From: a virus
Direction: 5' to 3' (one strand)
DNA: 23,260 bases
Virus record (IMG/VR): IMGVR_UViG_3300004206_000002
Span: 1-23,260 of that record
This document shows, piece by piece, positions 15,719-22,691 of the stretch. Position numbers and translations under genes: made by a program. Under the pieces are notes generated by a model, which made no database searches, was not told the DNA's origin, and was given only the letters and a program-made list of their open reading frames with translations. Within the stretch, counting starts at the first letter, position 1. Each line of letters starts with the position of its first letter.

Positions 15719-16186
15719 TTAGATAGCGTCAGCGTAAGCTTTCCACTTCTGAACATCAAAAGTGAGGAAAGCGTTAATTGCACCGGCTGAGATGGCTGTA
15801 GTGCCTGTTACCTGCAAAATACCCAAGTAACGCTCATACGCATTGCCTTCCAATGGCAGCGGTACTGCAAACAACACTGTTCCGGCCGCAAGGGTAGTTG
15901 TGTCAGTTGTGGTACTGGTTGCAAATTCAGGTGATGTGTAATGCACTGTTGATGTAGTGGTAGATACTGAAGCTGAATCATCTGAAGCCAGTTTAAAAGC
16001 CACTGTGCCGGTTGATGAAGCCACTTCAATGCCTGTTGCTACGGTAACAACAAAGTAAACCTCTTTACCGTTACCTACATCACGCACTTCGCTCAGGTCT
16101 AACTGACTGCCAATCAGATATGTACCGGCAGCACCCGTATTAAGGGCGACTGCATCGGCAAATTCTGTACGTTTGTCTAAAATCAT
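15719..16186 (-). CDS. Capsid cement/decoration protein, BPP-1 Bbp16-like (155 aa)
   Basis: This is a beta-rich, Thr/Ser/Val-rich protein encoded directly after the major capsid protein. The start MILDKRTEFADAVALNTGAA, the strand LIGSQLDLSEVRDVGNGKEV, and the end LGILQVTGTTAISAGAINAF followed by LTFDVQKW match the Bbp16 cement protein family of Bordetella phage BPP-1, which forms trimers clamping capsomers on the head surface. The Thr-rich loop at about 73-102 (SVSTTTSTVHYTSPEFATST) is longer than the rest of the fold needs and may be surface exposed. AAAGGAG stands about eight bases before the ATG. Its place next to the capsid gene supports the call. Confidence 0.85.
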   Translation of the reverse strand: MILDKRTEFADAVALNTGAAGTYLIGSQLDLSEVRDVGNGKEVYFVVTVATGIEVASSTGTVAFKLASDDSASVSTTTSTVHYTSPEFATSTTTDTTTLAAGTVLFAVPLPLEGNAYERYLGILQVTGTTAISAGAINAFLTFDVQKWKAYADAI

Positions 16187-16202
16187 TTTAATGCTCCTTT
16201 AA

Positions 16203-17198
16203 TTAAACGCCTGATTCAGTGTTAGTAATCGCATCAACACGGCGGAATGGGATGCCTTCAAACATCGTTACGTGCTTGCCGCCTACTGTTTCCATTGTCA
16301 AAGTAGATGAAGCCACTTTGTTAGCAATCTGACGTTTCAAGAAGCTCAAAGCACGACGGTTGCCGTAAAACACTGGTCGGCATGATGACAATGAAGGAAT
16401 CAACTCTGTAGCTTGTGACAGCAAATCAATCAGATCAGGGCCAGAACCTGCGTTCTTGGTCAAATCTTCCTGATCGTAGTTAATGCGCACTACATAACGC
16501 CAGTCACGTACTGACAGGCCGCAATCCCAACGGTAGTGTGTGCGGTACATTTCAGCACGACCATTAGAATTATCTACGTTTTCAACCGTTACTTGGCCTT
16601 TGTCAGTCATTTGCAGACCGCCTTTAGAGCCTTTAGGATAGATGCCGTGAACAGTGTTCGCGCCCCAACCTACCAGCCAGATAGAACTGTTATCAGTTGA
16701 ATCCGGTGTATCAGCAGAAGTCAGGATGTTGTCACCGTTAGCCGCTGATTGATCGTTGTAACGAGGCGCAAGACCTACAAACTCTTCAGGAGCGTCAGCA
16801 GTGCCGTAGAACAAGGTAGATGCGAACTCTTGGTTCATACCTTCAATGTGCGCCATATCTTCTGACAAGCGGAATGCAGCGGTATTGCCTGCCAAGTCAG
16901 CCAGGGCTTTATCTACTTCAGCGTAAGCTTCCAACATACCGCAAGCATCAGTGATTTGCGCTGTACGTGATTTAGTTGGTTGTACGCCACCGTACAGTTT
17001 GCGCCATGTTGGCTCAGGCAAACCGGTACGAACGGTAGTGCGATGACCAGTAGGTAAGTTACCTTCCAGCCATACCATATCTTCAATGATAGGATTTTGT
17101 TCGTTAAGAATTTCTACGATTTTTGCAATCTTGTCATCTGGGTCAAGACGTTTTGCAAAATCAAGAAGGGTCGGATGAATTGCGCTTAATGCAGCCAT
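16203..17198 (-). CDS. Major capsid protein, BPP-1 Bbp17-like (331 aa)
   Basis: This is the HK97-fold shell protein of the BPP-1-like group. Recognisable parts are the N-terminal HPTLLDFAKRLDPDDKIAKI, then IIEDMVWLEGNLPTGHRTTV, LPEPTWRKLYGGVQPTKSRT and the helix EAYAEVDKALADLAGN. The segment EGMNQEFASTLFYGTADAPE and the late strand VRINYDQEDL also fit. The protein starts MAALSAI, and there is no obvious long propeptide, so assembly probably relies on the separate scaffold protein encoded upstream. AAAGG precedes the ATG. The stop is 16 bases from the cement gene. Expression is probably high, since a terminator and the 13-base motif lie at the head of this module. Confidence 0.93.
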   Translation of the reverse strand: MAALSAIHPTLLDFAKRLDPDDKIAKIVEILNEQNPIIEDMVWLEGNLPTGHRTTVRTGLPEPTWRKLYGGVQPTKSRTAQITDACGMLEAYAEVDKALADLAGNTAAFRLSEDMAHIEGMNQEFASTLFYGTADAPEEFVGLAPRYNDQSAANGDNILTSADTPDSTDNSSIWLVGWGANTVHGIYPKGSKGGLQMTDKGQVTVENVDNSNGRAEMYRTHYRWDCGLSVRDWRYVVRINYDQEDLTKNAGSGPDLIDLLSQATELIPSLSSCRPVFYGNRRALSFLKRQIANKVASSTLTMETVGGKHVTMFEGIPFRRVDAITNTESGV

Positions 17199-17214
17199 GA
17201 TTTATTACCTTTCG

Positions 17215-17832
17215 TTAGTTCATAGTGGGGAACATAATGCTTGCCGCCGATTTTTCTGATTTAGAAGAACCGTTACTTACGACTAGCGTGTCATTACTTA
17301 CCGACTTACCAATGTTGTAAAAAGCCTTAACAATCGCCGGGTGGTTTCCAAAGCCAGTTGATTGCAGCAAATCTTTAAGCTCTTGACCGCCAAACTTATC
17401 AAGTGCCTGTTTAGCTAATGAAATGTTCTCGTTGAACTTTTCACCGCCTAAGTCTTTATCTGCTTTAACCTGCTCTGCCCATTGATCTACTTGCGTCTGC
17501 CAGGCTTCAGCTTGTTGTTGCTGCATCTTCACGCCCAAATCAGCGAATTTCTGCGCAACCTCTTTGCTTAAATTGTTCTCTTTCGCAAGTGCTTTTAAAT
17601 CACCAGCAAGTTCCTCATTCGCGGTAAAGCCCTCAGGTAAAGTAAAGTCGTAATCTGCATCGGTTGACTGGTTCTCAGTCGCAGCATCTTTACTCTTTGA
17701 ACTATCTGCCTGCGTGTCGGTAGTTGCAGTAGATAAGTCGGCTTGTGCATCAGTGGTTTGCAAGGTAGTAGCGTCTGCATTCACAACAGCTTCGGTGTTA
17801 CCCTGTACGGTTGCGTTATCTTCAGTTGCCAT
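17215..17832 (-). CDS. Scaffold protein (205 aa)
   Basis: This is a hydrophilic, Asp/Glu/Thr/Gln-rich protein directly before the major capsid gene, the normal place and composition of a scaffold. Residues 1-60 are disordered-looking (many T, D, S, A and Q). The segment DFTLPEGFTANEELAGDLKA, then LSKEVAQKFADLGVKMQQQQ, is typical of podovirus scaffolds with a TerB/phage-scaffold-like helical core. The C-terminus ends AASIMFPTMN, a form common in this family, where basic or apolar C-terminal residues bind the capsid inner face. The gene overlaps the preceding Bbp19-like gene by 11 bases, and AAAGGAG within that gene serves as its ribosome binding site. Confidence 0.88.
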   Translation of the reverse strand: MATEDNATVQGNTEAVVNADATTLQTTDAQADLSTATTDTQADSSKSKDAATENQSTDADYDFTLPEGFTANEELAGDLKALAKENNLSKEVAQKFADLGVKMQQQQAEAWQTQVDQWAEQVKADKDLGGEKFNENISLAKQALDKFGGQELKDLLQSTGFGNHPAIVKAFYNIGKSVSNDTLVVSNGSSKSEKSAASIMFPTMN

Positions 17833-18127
17833 TTTCGTTAAACTCCTTTAGTAAATTCGTATAGCTATCAGGTGATACGGATTGCACTTCTGAAACAATG
17901 AATTGCCCAATATTCATTTCGCCGCAACGAAAGTAGGTTTCACTGTTGCCGGTGAACGGATTGCGATAAACACCAGTTTTCTCAAGTAATCGGTTAATCA
18001 CCCTGCGGCCTCTTTGGTCATTGAGTACATAGCGCAAATCTTCTAATTCTTTTGCGCGTTTGTTCTTCTGCTCTTTGCTCAGATCAGTCTCAATGTCACC
18101 GCTTAATGGGTCATAGTCTTTACTCAC
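17822..18127 (-). CDS. Bbp19-like protein (101 aa)
   Basis: This protein resembles the Bbp19 family of Bordetella phage BPP-1, which is encoded before the scaffold gene. The body ELEDLRYVLNDQRGRRVINR followed by LLEKTGVYRNPFTGNSETYF has the conserved pattern of a GRR helix, GVYR and FTGNSETxFRxG. The C-terminus has PDSYTNLLKE, also typical. The molecular role is not established. The start is a GTG at 18127 and I see no good ribosome binding site before it; no ATG is available before the conserved body, so the GTG is likely real. Weak initiation here would keep this protein low although it is first in the highly expressed capsid module. Confidence 0.82.
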   Translation of the reverse strand: MSKDYDPLSGDIETDLSKEQKNKRAKELEDLRYVLNDQRGRRVINRLLEKTGVYRNPFTGNSETYFRCGEMNIGQFIVSEVQSVSPDSYTNLLKEFNENGN

Positions 18128-18156
18128 GGTGTAAGGATAAAGCGGTTTTTAAGATG

Positions 18157-18170
18157 TAAACGCACCCCTA
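18157..18170 (-). promoter_or_regulatory. Module-head motif before the capsid genes
   Basis: The minus strand reads TAGGGGTGCGTTTA, the same as the copies at 2929-2941 and 22679-22691 apart from one extra G. It begins six bases after the T-run of the terminator at 18177-18200 and about 30 bases before the GTG start of the Bbp19-like gene. A promoter directly after a terminator, restarting transcription for the capsid genes, is the simplest reading. Confidence 0.6.
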
Positions 18171-18176
18171 ACATGC

Positions 18177-18202
18177 AATAAAAAGCCCACCGAAGTGAGC
18201 TT
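18177..18202 (-). terminator. Intrinsic terminator after the fibre-partner gene
   Basis: On the minus strand AAGCTCAC, a TTCG tetraloop and GTGGGCTT form an eight-base stem (one G-T pair), followed by a T-rich tract TTTTTATT. It lies 16 bases after the TAA at 18219. The UUCG tetraloop and T-run make it the best terminator in the window. Confidence 0.85.
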
Positions 18203-18218
18203 GTGTGTTTAGTCTTTG

Positions 18219-18569
18219 TTAAATCTGTGGTTCCAAAATAATTGCTGCACAAAACGCCTGACACTCTTCCAAAGTTGGCGCGGTTAAGTCTGCCCATCGT
18301 TCCGCGTATGCCGCTTGCATAGCCATAAATAGCGCATCTGGACTCGTCATCAGATATTCTCCTTGTGCTTTAAACTCTGGCGTGCATGGTGTGCTAGTTG
18401 ATAGTGTATTGCCGTAAATTGGCGTGTCACCATTCCAGCCGATAATGTCAGGTGCAAAGCTATAAGCCCCTCCACTATCGGGGTCAAAGCCTCGTCCGAT
18501 ATTGGCAGCTATGCGTGAGATTTCTGGGCTGTAAGTTAAGGTTAGGTTGAACCGTTCTGAGTAACTCAT
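18219..18569 (-). CDS. Unknown small protein coupled to the spike/LamG-like gene (116 aa)
   Basis: I do not recognise a named family. The N-terminal half is beta-like (SERFNLTLTYSPEIS), the middle is Gly/Pro/Asp-rich (GFDPDSGGAYSFAPDIIGWN), and the C-terminal half has two helices (DALFMAMQAAYAERWADL and LEECQAFCAAIIL). The ATG overlaps the stop of the spike-like gene as ATGA, so the two are probably made together. Short proteins directly after a fibre gene are often fibre assembly chaperones, which is my leading guess. It is the last gene before the terminator. Confidence 0.72.
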   Translation of the reverse strand: MSYSERFNLTLTYSPEISRIAANIGRGFDPDSGGAYSFAPDIIGWNGDTPIYGNTLSTSTPCTPEFKAQGEYLMTSPDALFMAMQAAYAERWADLTAPTLEECQAFCAAIILEPQI

Positions 18570-19861
18570 AGAGTAGCCCCTGTTAAAATTGCTGCACCTT
18601 TTTCAAGAGTTACCATATCAGCGTCAGACAAGGTGCCTTTGCCAATGATTGCTATTGATTCAGTACCAATTAAATAATCTAATATGGATGTTGTTATAGA
18701 GGCACCAAGGGTTGCTGTATTTACTGTGGTAGTTCCCAACTCAGTGCTATCTGTTGCTTGTTGCACTCCGTTACCACGCAGCACTTTAGTGTTTCCAATT
18801 TTTCTATACGTTGCTACTAAATTGGTATTTGCGAAGTTTGTTGCCCCATTCATAGCAGGGCCAGCAGCCGAATCATCCCTCACATTGGCTCGTAAAATAC
18901 CTGTTGCAGCAACAATAGTCATTTGTACGAGAATCGCATTTGTACTCGCAGAATTCCTAATGCTGAATAGACATCTATTTGCAGAAATGTCAGTGCATTT
19001 AGCTCCAACTATAACAAAGTGGTCATCTGCCATCTGGAACGGAACGCTACCTAATGAAAGGTAATCAGTTCCATCAAGCTGCCATTTGCAGTTACCTGTT
19101 GGACTTGATGCTGCTGCTGTAGTTGTTGGAATAAATTCAGATGCAGAACTTCCAAGCTCAAGCATCAAGTCCTTAACCAATAAAGCATCTGTACCATTTG
19201 GTGCATTAGTCCAAACGTCTGCATCCGTAACAGGGTCTAGTGCATAAACCCTGAATGCTGAACCAGCTGTTACTGGCTCAACATGAGTTGCCTTGCATAA
19301 ATAATAACCATCAGAAAGTAAAGTAATGCTTACATTAGTGCAGCCATTGGTACTTATAATAGAACCTGTAGCAATATTAAACTTTGCACCGCTATCAGTG
19401 TAGGGAAACCAAAATCTAAATTTCGATAATTCTCTTGCCTTAACTTTTAATTGCACAGTTATAGGAGTACCAACTGGCTGGATAATTGTAGAATACTCTC
19501 TAGCGTGGGAAATACCGGCTCCTCCCAACGGAGTGAATACACCTGAAGCTACCGTGGCACTAGCAGCTACACCTTCCAGATTGCTAGGCCATACACCATT
19601 AACTGCGCCCCTACGCAAAATAGGTTTATTCGCCGTTGTCGCCTGAGTGGCGTTAATAGTTCCGTTAGCGTCAACTACAAGCCCAACCGGATTATCCACC
19701 GTAGCCGGAGTAGTGCCAGCAGAATCAAGATAGTTTCCAGCAGTCAGTCCGTTGATTACGCCAATGCCAGGTAGATAGACGTGTGCGTCTGTGCCGTATT
19801 TCTGCAAGATTGAATACACTTGCTGAGATAAACTAGACCCAGATGATCTGGTTAATAGCAT
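18566..19861 (-). CDS. Head spike/fibre-like protein with carbohydrate-binding and LamG-like domains (431 aa)
   Basis: This is a likely virion surface protein. Residues 1-40 form a short helix (SLSQQVYSILQKYGTD). From about 60 comes NGTINATQATTANKPILRRG, a phrase that usually leads into lectin-like domains. Residues 95-250 look like a CBM-type phage head spike domain (TPITVQLKVKARELSKFRFW, LLSDGYYLCKATHV, LVKDLMLELGSSASEFIPTT). Residues 255-431 resemble a laminin-G/concanavalin-like domain (CKWQLDGTDYLSLGSVPF then DDHFVIVGAKC). The gene sits in the head module between portal and capsid genes rather than beside the tail fibre. It may decorate the head or connector and bind surface glycans. Ribosome binding is modest (AGG about 12 bases before the ATG). 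Confidence 0.75.
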   Translation of the reverse strand: MLLTRSSGSSLSQQVYSILQKYGTDAHVYLPGIGVINGLTAGNYLDSAGTTPATVDNPVGLVVDANGTINATQATTANKPILRRGAVNGVWPSNLEGVAASATVASGVFTPLGGAGISHAREYSTIIQPVGTPITVQLKVKARELSKFRFWFPYTDSGAKFNIATGSIISTNGCTNVSITLLSDGYYLCKATHVEPVTAGSAFRVYALDPVTDADVWTNAPNGTDALLVKDLMLELGSSASEFIPTTTAAASSPTGNCKWQLDGTDYLSLGSVPFQMADDHFVIVGAKCTDISANRCLFSIRNSASTNAILVQMTIVAATGILRANVRDDSAAGPAMNGATNFANTNLVATYRKIGNTKVLRGNGVQQATDSTELGTTTVNTATLGASITTSILDYLIGTESIAIIGKGTLSDADMVTLEKGAAILTGATL

Positions 19862-19864
19862 GAC

Positions 19865-20140
19865 TTACACACCTGCTCGATAAAAGAATGTAACGTCAAT
19901 CGTTCCGGCAATGGTGACGTGTAAGCCGCCTGAAATGCCACAAGGGAACGCATGATAACCTACGCCTGGCGTGATCGTTCCTGCTAGTGCTGTACCACTA
20001 GAACCGCCATTCTTTAATACTAATGTGCCGCTCGATGTACTGTTTACATAAAAGCCCATAAATGATCCGTTTACCGTAAACACGTCACCGGTTGCTGTCA
20101 TGTTCTTTGCTGTGCCTACTTCAATCACTGTAGTCGTCAT
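19865..20140 (-). CDS. Small beta-rich protein after portal (91 aa), possible decoration protein
   Basis: I do not recognise a named family. The protein is Gly/Thr/Val-rich and almost all beta strand by appearance (TATGDVFTVNGSFMGFYVNS, TSSGTLVLKNGGSSG, HVTIAGTIDVTFFYRAGV), without signal peptide or membrane segment. AAGGAA stands about eight bases before the ATG, and the gene lies ten bases after the portal stop and three bases before the spike-like gene. The context suggests a virion protein, for instance a base for the spike or a decoration protein. Confidence 0.72.
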   Translation of the reverse strand: MTTTVIEVGTAKNMTATGDVFTVNGSFMGFYVNSTSSGTLVLKNGGSSGTALAGTITPGVGYHAFPCGISGGLHVTIAGTIDVTFFYRAGV

Positions 20141-20150
20141 GATAAATTCC

Positions 20151-21824
20151 TTATGTTGAATATCCTGTTAAGCCCTGCATTACATCTGCCAGCGCGTTAC
20201 TTTCACCGGATGCAGTTTCAATGCTGCCAATCTTCGCCGCTGCATCTGCCATTGGCTGCATCATTGCCATTTGCTGCTGTTGCGCCATTTGCTCTTGTCT
20301 GCTCTTGCGGATTAACGCTACCTTGTCATCAGAAACTATTACTGATGGGTCAACGCCTAATCTCTGTGCGTAAACGTCTGCAAATTGGTCAGCATCAAAC
20401 TTGTCTAATACATCAGGTTTAATCTGCGCTAATGAGCCTAGCGTCATTGCGTAGCGGTCTAATGAACCTAATCCGACTAACTGCTGTGCCTGCGCTAGTG
20501 TTGATACAAAATCAACCTGCAGATTCTGGCCTGCCAACTCTTGAGGTGCTTGCGGCAATATGCCAGCCTGAACCATGCGCGAGAAGGTAATATCTATGAG
20601 CGGGTTAAGCATTTCATTATGTAAACGTTCTAGCACTGGCCCTACCATCAGCATCTTCTCTTCGTGCCGTTCAGCTACTTCAGTAGCGGTTATCCCTGAG
20701 CGATTATCATTAGCCAGCATTAAGAACAGATCAGCATAAAACGCTTGGTCTATCCTGCGCTCTGTGCGGTCAATGTCCTGCATCAGATATTGTTGATTTA
20801 GATTGACTTCAAACTGAGTTTTGATGCCGCCGTTCTGTGAGCTTGAATCGTAGTAAGCCACACCGCCGGGCAAGCTATTCACTTCCTGCGCCTTCATATT
20901 GATTGGTACTTGAATCGGTGGTTTAGTCTGATAGTCTATGCATTGCGCATTTCTTAATTCTTTGTGCTGTAGTGATTTAACGTCACCCAATGCTTCCATG
21001 CCTGGTGAACTACCATATACATCACCCTGCAATACCATCCAGCGAGGCGCAAGCCCTGGGAATTCGTCAAAGCCTGATTCTCTTAGCAACTTGCCGCCAT
21101 CAGCCGCAGCTTCAAAGTAGATAGACTTAAATGCTTTATTCTTTGCGTCTTTCTTTCCGTACTCACGATCATAACGAGGCTCTACACAATGAATAACCGT
21201 TATCCATTGGTCTAAATTGCCTGCATCGTATTTATTTATGACACTAGTGCTTACGTTTTCTTTGCCGAACTCCTGAATCACCTGGCTAACTGTCATCGGT
21301 ATTTCACGGTAAACAGTTTTTACCTGCTGGTTAGAATCAATCGCTAACGCATATTCGCCTACGGTCATAGGGAAATGCCTCAACACATCATCAAAGTTAG
21401 GCGATACGAACGTAAACGCCGTACCATAAGCACCTAGCTCTAAGTACATTTGATGCAATGAATTGTAGGTATTAGAACGTGCGAATATCTCACGCATAAT
21501 GCGAGAAGTCTTATCCAGCCATGCTCTTACCGGCTCGAACTCCATCAAGTCTGTATCAGGTGTAGCCAATCTAAACCAAGGTCTAGCCGGTGAAGTCATG
21601 CCTGCCATCATTCCAGACGCTAACGTGTTTAATGCGCGTGTAGCTTTGGAATTGATGATGTTGTTATGCTTCTTCTTACCGTTGTTTCTGTCTGATTCAA
21701 AGAACCTGCCAGTACGCGGCATGATATGATCGCTGATCTCGCGCCAATGGGTAATGTAGCTGCTTCGCTCATTCCACAACGCCTGCTTACGCTTGAGGTG
21801 ACGCTCTCTTAAAGATTCTTCCAT
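20151..21824 (-). CDS. Portal protein, T7-like head-tail connector family (557 aa)
   Basis: This is the dodecameric DNA gate at the capsid vertex. The N-terminal region HWREISDHIMPRTGRFFESD, then INSKATRALNTLASGMMAGM and TSPARPWFRLATPD, is diagnostic for the head-to-tail connecting protein family. Further family parts are YNSLHQMYLELGAYGTAFTF, GSSPGMEALGDVKSLQHKEL, and RSGITATEVAERHEEKMLMV followed by GPVLERLHNEMLNPLIDITF. The C-terminal end is Gln/Met/Ala-rich (QEQMAQQQQMAMMQPMADAA), a likely flexible barrel end. The ATG overlaps the previous stop as TAATG. Length agrees with the family (about 500-560 aa). Confidence 0.95.
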   Translation of the reverse strand: MEESLRERHLKRKQALWNERSSYITHWREISDHIMPRTGRFFESDRNNGKKKHNNIINSKATRALNTLASGMMAGMTSPARPWFRLATPDTDLMEFEPVRAWLDKTSRIMREIFARSNTYNSLHQMYLELGAYGTAFTFVSPNFDDVLRHFPMTVGEYALAIDSNQQVKTVYREIPMTVSQVIQEFGKENVSTSVINKYDAGNLDQWITVIHCVEPRYDREYGKKDAKNKAFKSIYFEAAADGGKLLRESGFDEFPGLAPRWMVLQGDVYGSSPGMEALGDVKSLQHKELRNAQCIDYQTKPPIQVPINMKAQEVNSLPGGVAYYDSSSQNGGIKTQFEVNLNQQYLMQDIDRTERRIDQAFYADLFLMLANDNRSGITATEVAERHEEKMLMVGPVLERLHNEMLNPLIDITFSRMVQAGILPQAPQELAGQNLQVDFVSTLAQAQQLVGLGSLDRYAMTLGSLAQIKPDVLDKFDADQFADVYAQRLGVDPSVIVSDDKVALIRKSRQEQMAQQQQMAMMQPMADAAAKIGSIETASGESNALADVMQGLTGYST

Positions 21825-22408
21825 TAAAGTAATGTCCTTCTTTGAGCGTTTTGTCTGACACTTGAAGTCGTGCCTGAGTTATTACCTAGACGAATATTGT
21901 CGGCAGTCTTGGGTTGCTGCATGGCAATACGCGCATAGCCTGCATCTTTGCCAAATACAGCCAGTGGTGAGCCTTGGTCCATGCGAAAGGTAAAATCACC
22001 GCGATCAATTCCAGATACACTTGATTTATCCAGATCAAAACCAGATGCATTTATCCACTCACCTGCTTCGGGCGAAAAGTAAGTATCGGTTGAATTGTTC
22101 TTAGGATTAGATGGACCGCCTGATACGCCGCCGTTCGAGTACATCTGTTCAGCTACATCAGGAATGAAGGCCATCAAGCCGCCTTCAGGTGTGTATTTAA
22201 ACTTTGTAACGTAGTCGCTCAGCTCTGATTTGCTCTGATTTGATGGGTACATGGCGCTTAGTGTTGAATCTGCGCTCTTACCGGTGCGTCTGTCTAACGC
22301 TGCCTGATATGCGCTCATATCAATCTTTACACCATCCGGCAAACCATCACCTTGCAGCAGTCCATCTTTGGTAATGGTGTAGCCTGTTTTCTTATCACCT
22401 GTCGCCAT
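21824..22408 (-). CDS. Unknown connector-module protein before portal (194 aa)
   Basis: I do not recognise a named family. The protein is polar, Ser/Gly/Asp-rich, with little predicted helix apart from a short stretch (MSAYQAALDRRTGK). A compact aromatic region sits near the middle (DTYFSPEAGEWINASGFDLD) and the tail is basic and Asn/Arg/Ser-rich (SSVRQNAQRRTLL). The start at 22408 is chosen because AGGTGG stands five bases before that ATG; an in-frame GTG at 22417 adds three residues. It overlaps the small Pro-rich gene upstream or abuts it, and its stop overlaps the portal ATG. A position between terminase and portal suggests a virion or packaging accessory. Confidence 0.75.
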   Translation of the reverse strand: MATGDKKTGYTITKDGLLQGDGLPDGVKIDMSAYQAALDRRTGKSADSTLSAMYPSNQSKSELSDYVTKFKYTPEGGLMAFIPDVAEQMYSNGGVSGGPSNPKNNSTDTYFSPEAGEWINASGFDLDKSSVSGIDRGDFTFRMDQGSPLAVFGKDAGYARIAMQQPKTADNIRLGNNSGTTSSVRQNAQRRTLL

Positions 22409-22409
22409 G

Positions 22410-22628
22410 TTAGCCACCTAACAAAGTGTTGGTGCCTAACTGACCTTTCGGAACAGCATCACCATTCGCACCTGTCAGAATCGTGCCAGAGTTGCCGCTA
22501 TTGGCTGAAGCGCGTGAGCCTGCAATATTCTTGCGTTTAAATGTTTCCTGCTCAGGCGCTTTTGAAGCTTGTGGTGGTGGTATTGCTGGTGGTGGTTTTG
22601 GAATACTAGGGCCGCCTAATCCGCACAT
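22410..22628 (-). CDS. Small Pro/Gly-rich protein after terminase (72 aa)
   Basis: The protein starts MCGLGGPSIPKPPPAIPPPQ, a Met-Cys-Gly start followed by a proline-rich arm, then a polar Ser/Asn/Gly-rich tail that ends NTLLGG. Such short proteins are common near the portal gene in podoviruses and their role is not known to me. The Met-Cys start resembles that of the gp14-like protein, but there is no hydrophobic signal and so no lipoprotein export signal. TAGGAG stands before the ATG at 22628. The proline codons produce a GGT/ACC-rich repeat in the DNA at about 22571-22600. Confidence 0.7.
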   Translation of the reverse strand: MCGLGGPSIPKPPPAIPPPQASKAPEQETFKRKNIAGSRASANSGNSGTILTGANGDAVPKGQLGTNTLLGG

Positions 22629-22678
22629 AATGAAACTCCTAATCGTTATGTGTAGATTTTATGGCGAGTTTAATTTTG

Positions 22679-22691
22679 TAAACGCACCCTA
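22679..22691 (-). promoter_or_regulatory. Module-head motif before the connector genes
   Basis: The minus strand reads TAGGGTGCGTTTA, identical to 2929-2941, and again its first three bases are the TAG stop of the gene before it (terL). It lies in the 60-base gap before the 72-aa gene, about 50 bases from its ATG. Confidence 0.55.

Noticed and set aside
15808-16029. A Gln/Leu/His-rich minus-strand frame inside the cement gene, and similar ones at 2094-2276, 5980-6231 and 17595-17780.
   Set aside because: Out-of-frame readings of well-supported genes with composition typical of shadows.
18684-19064. A 126-codon plus-strand frame opposite the spike-like gene.
   Set aside because: Antisense shadow of a supported gene; no recognisable domain.
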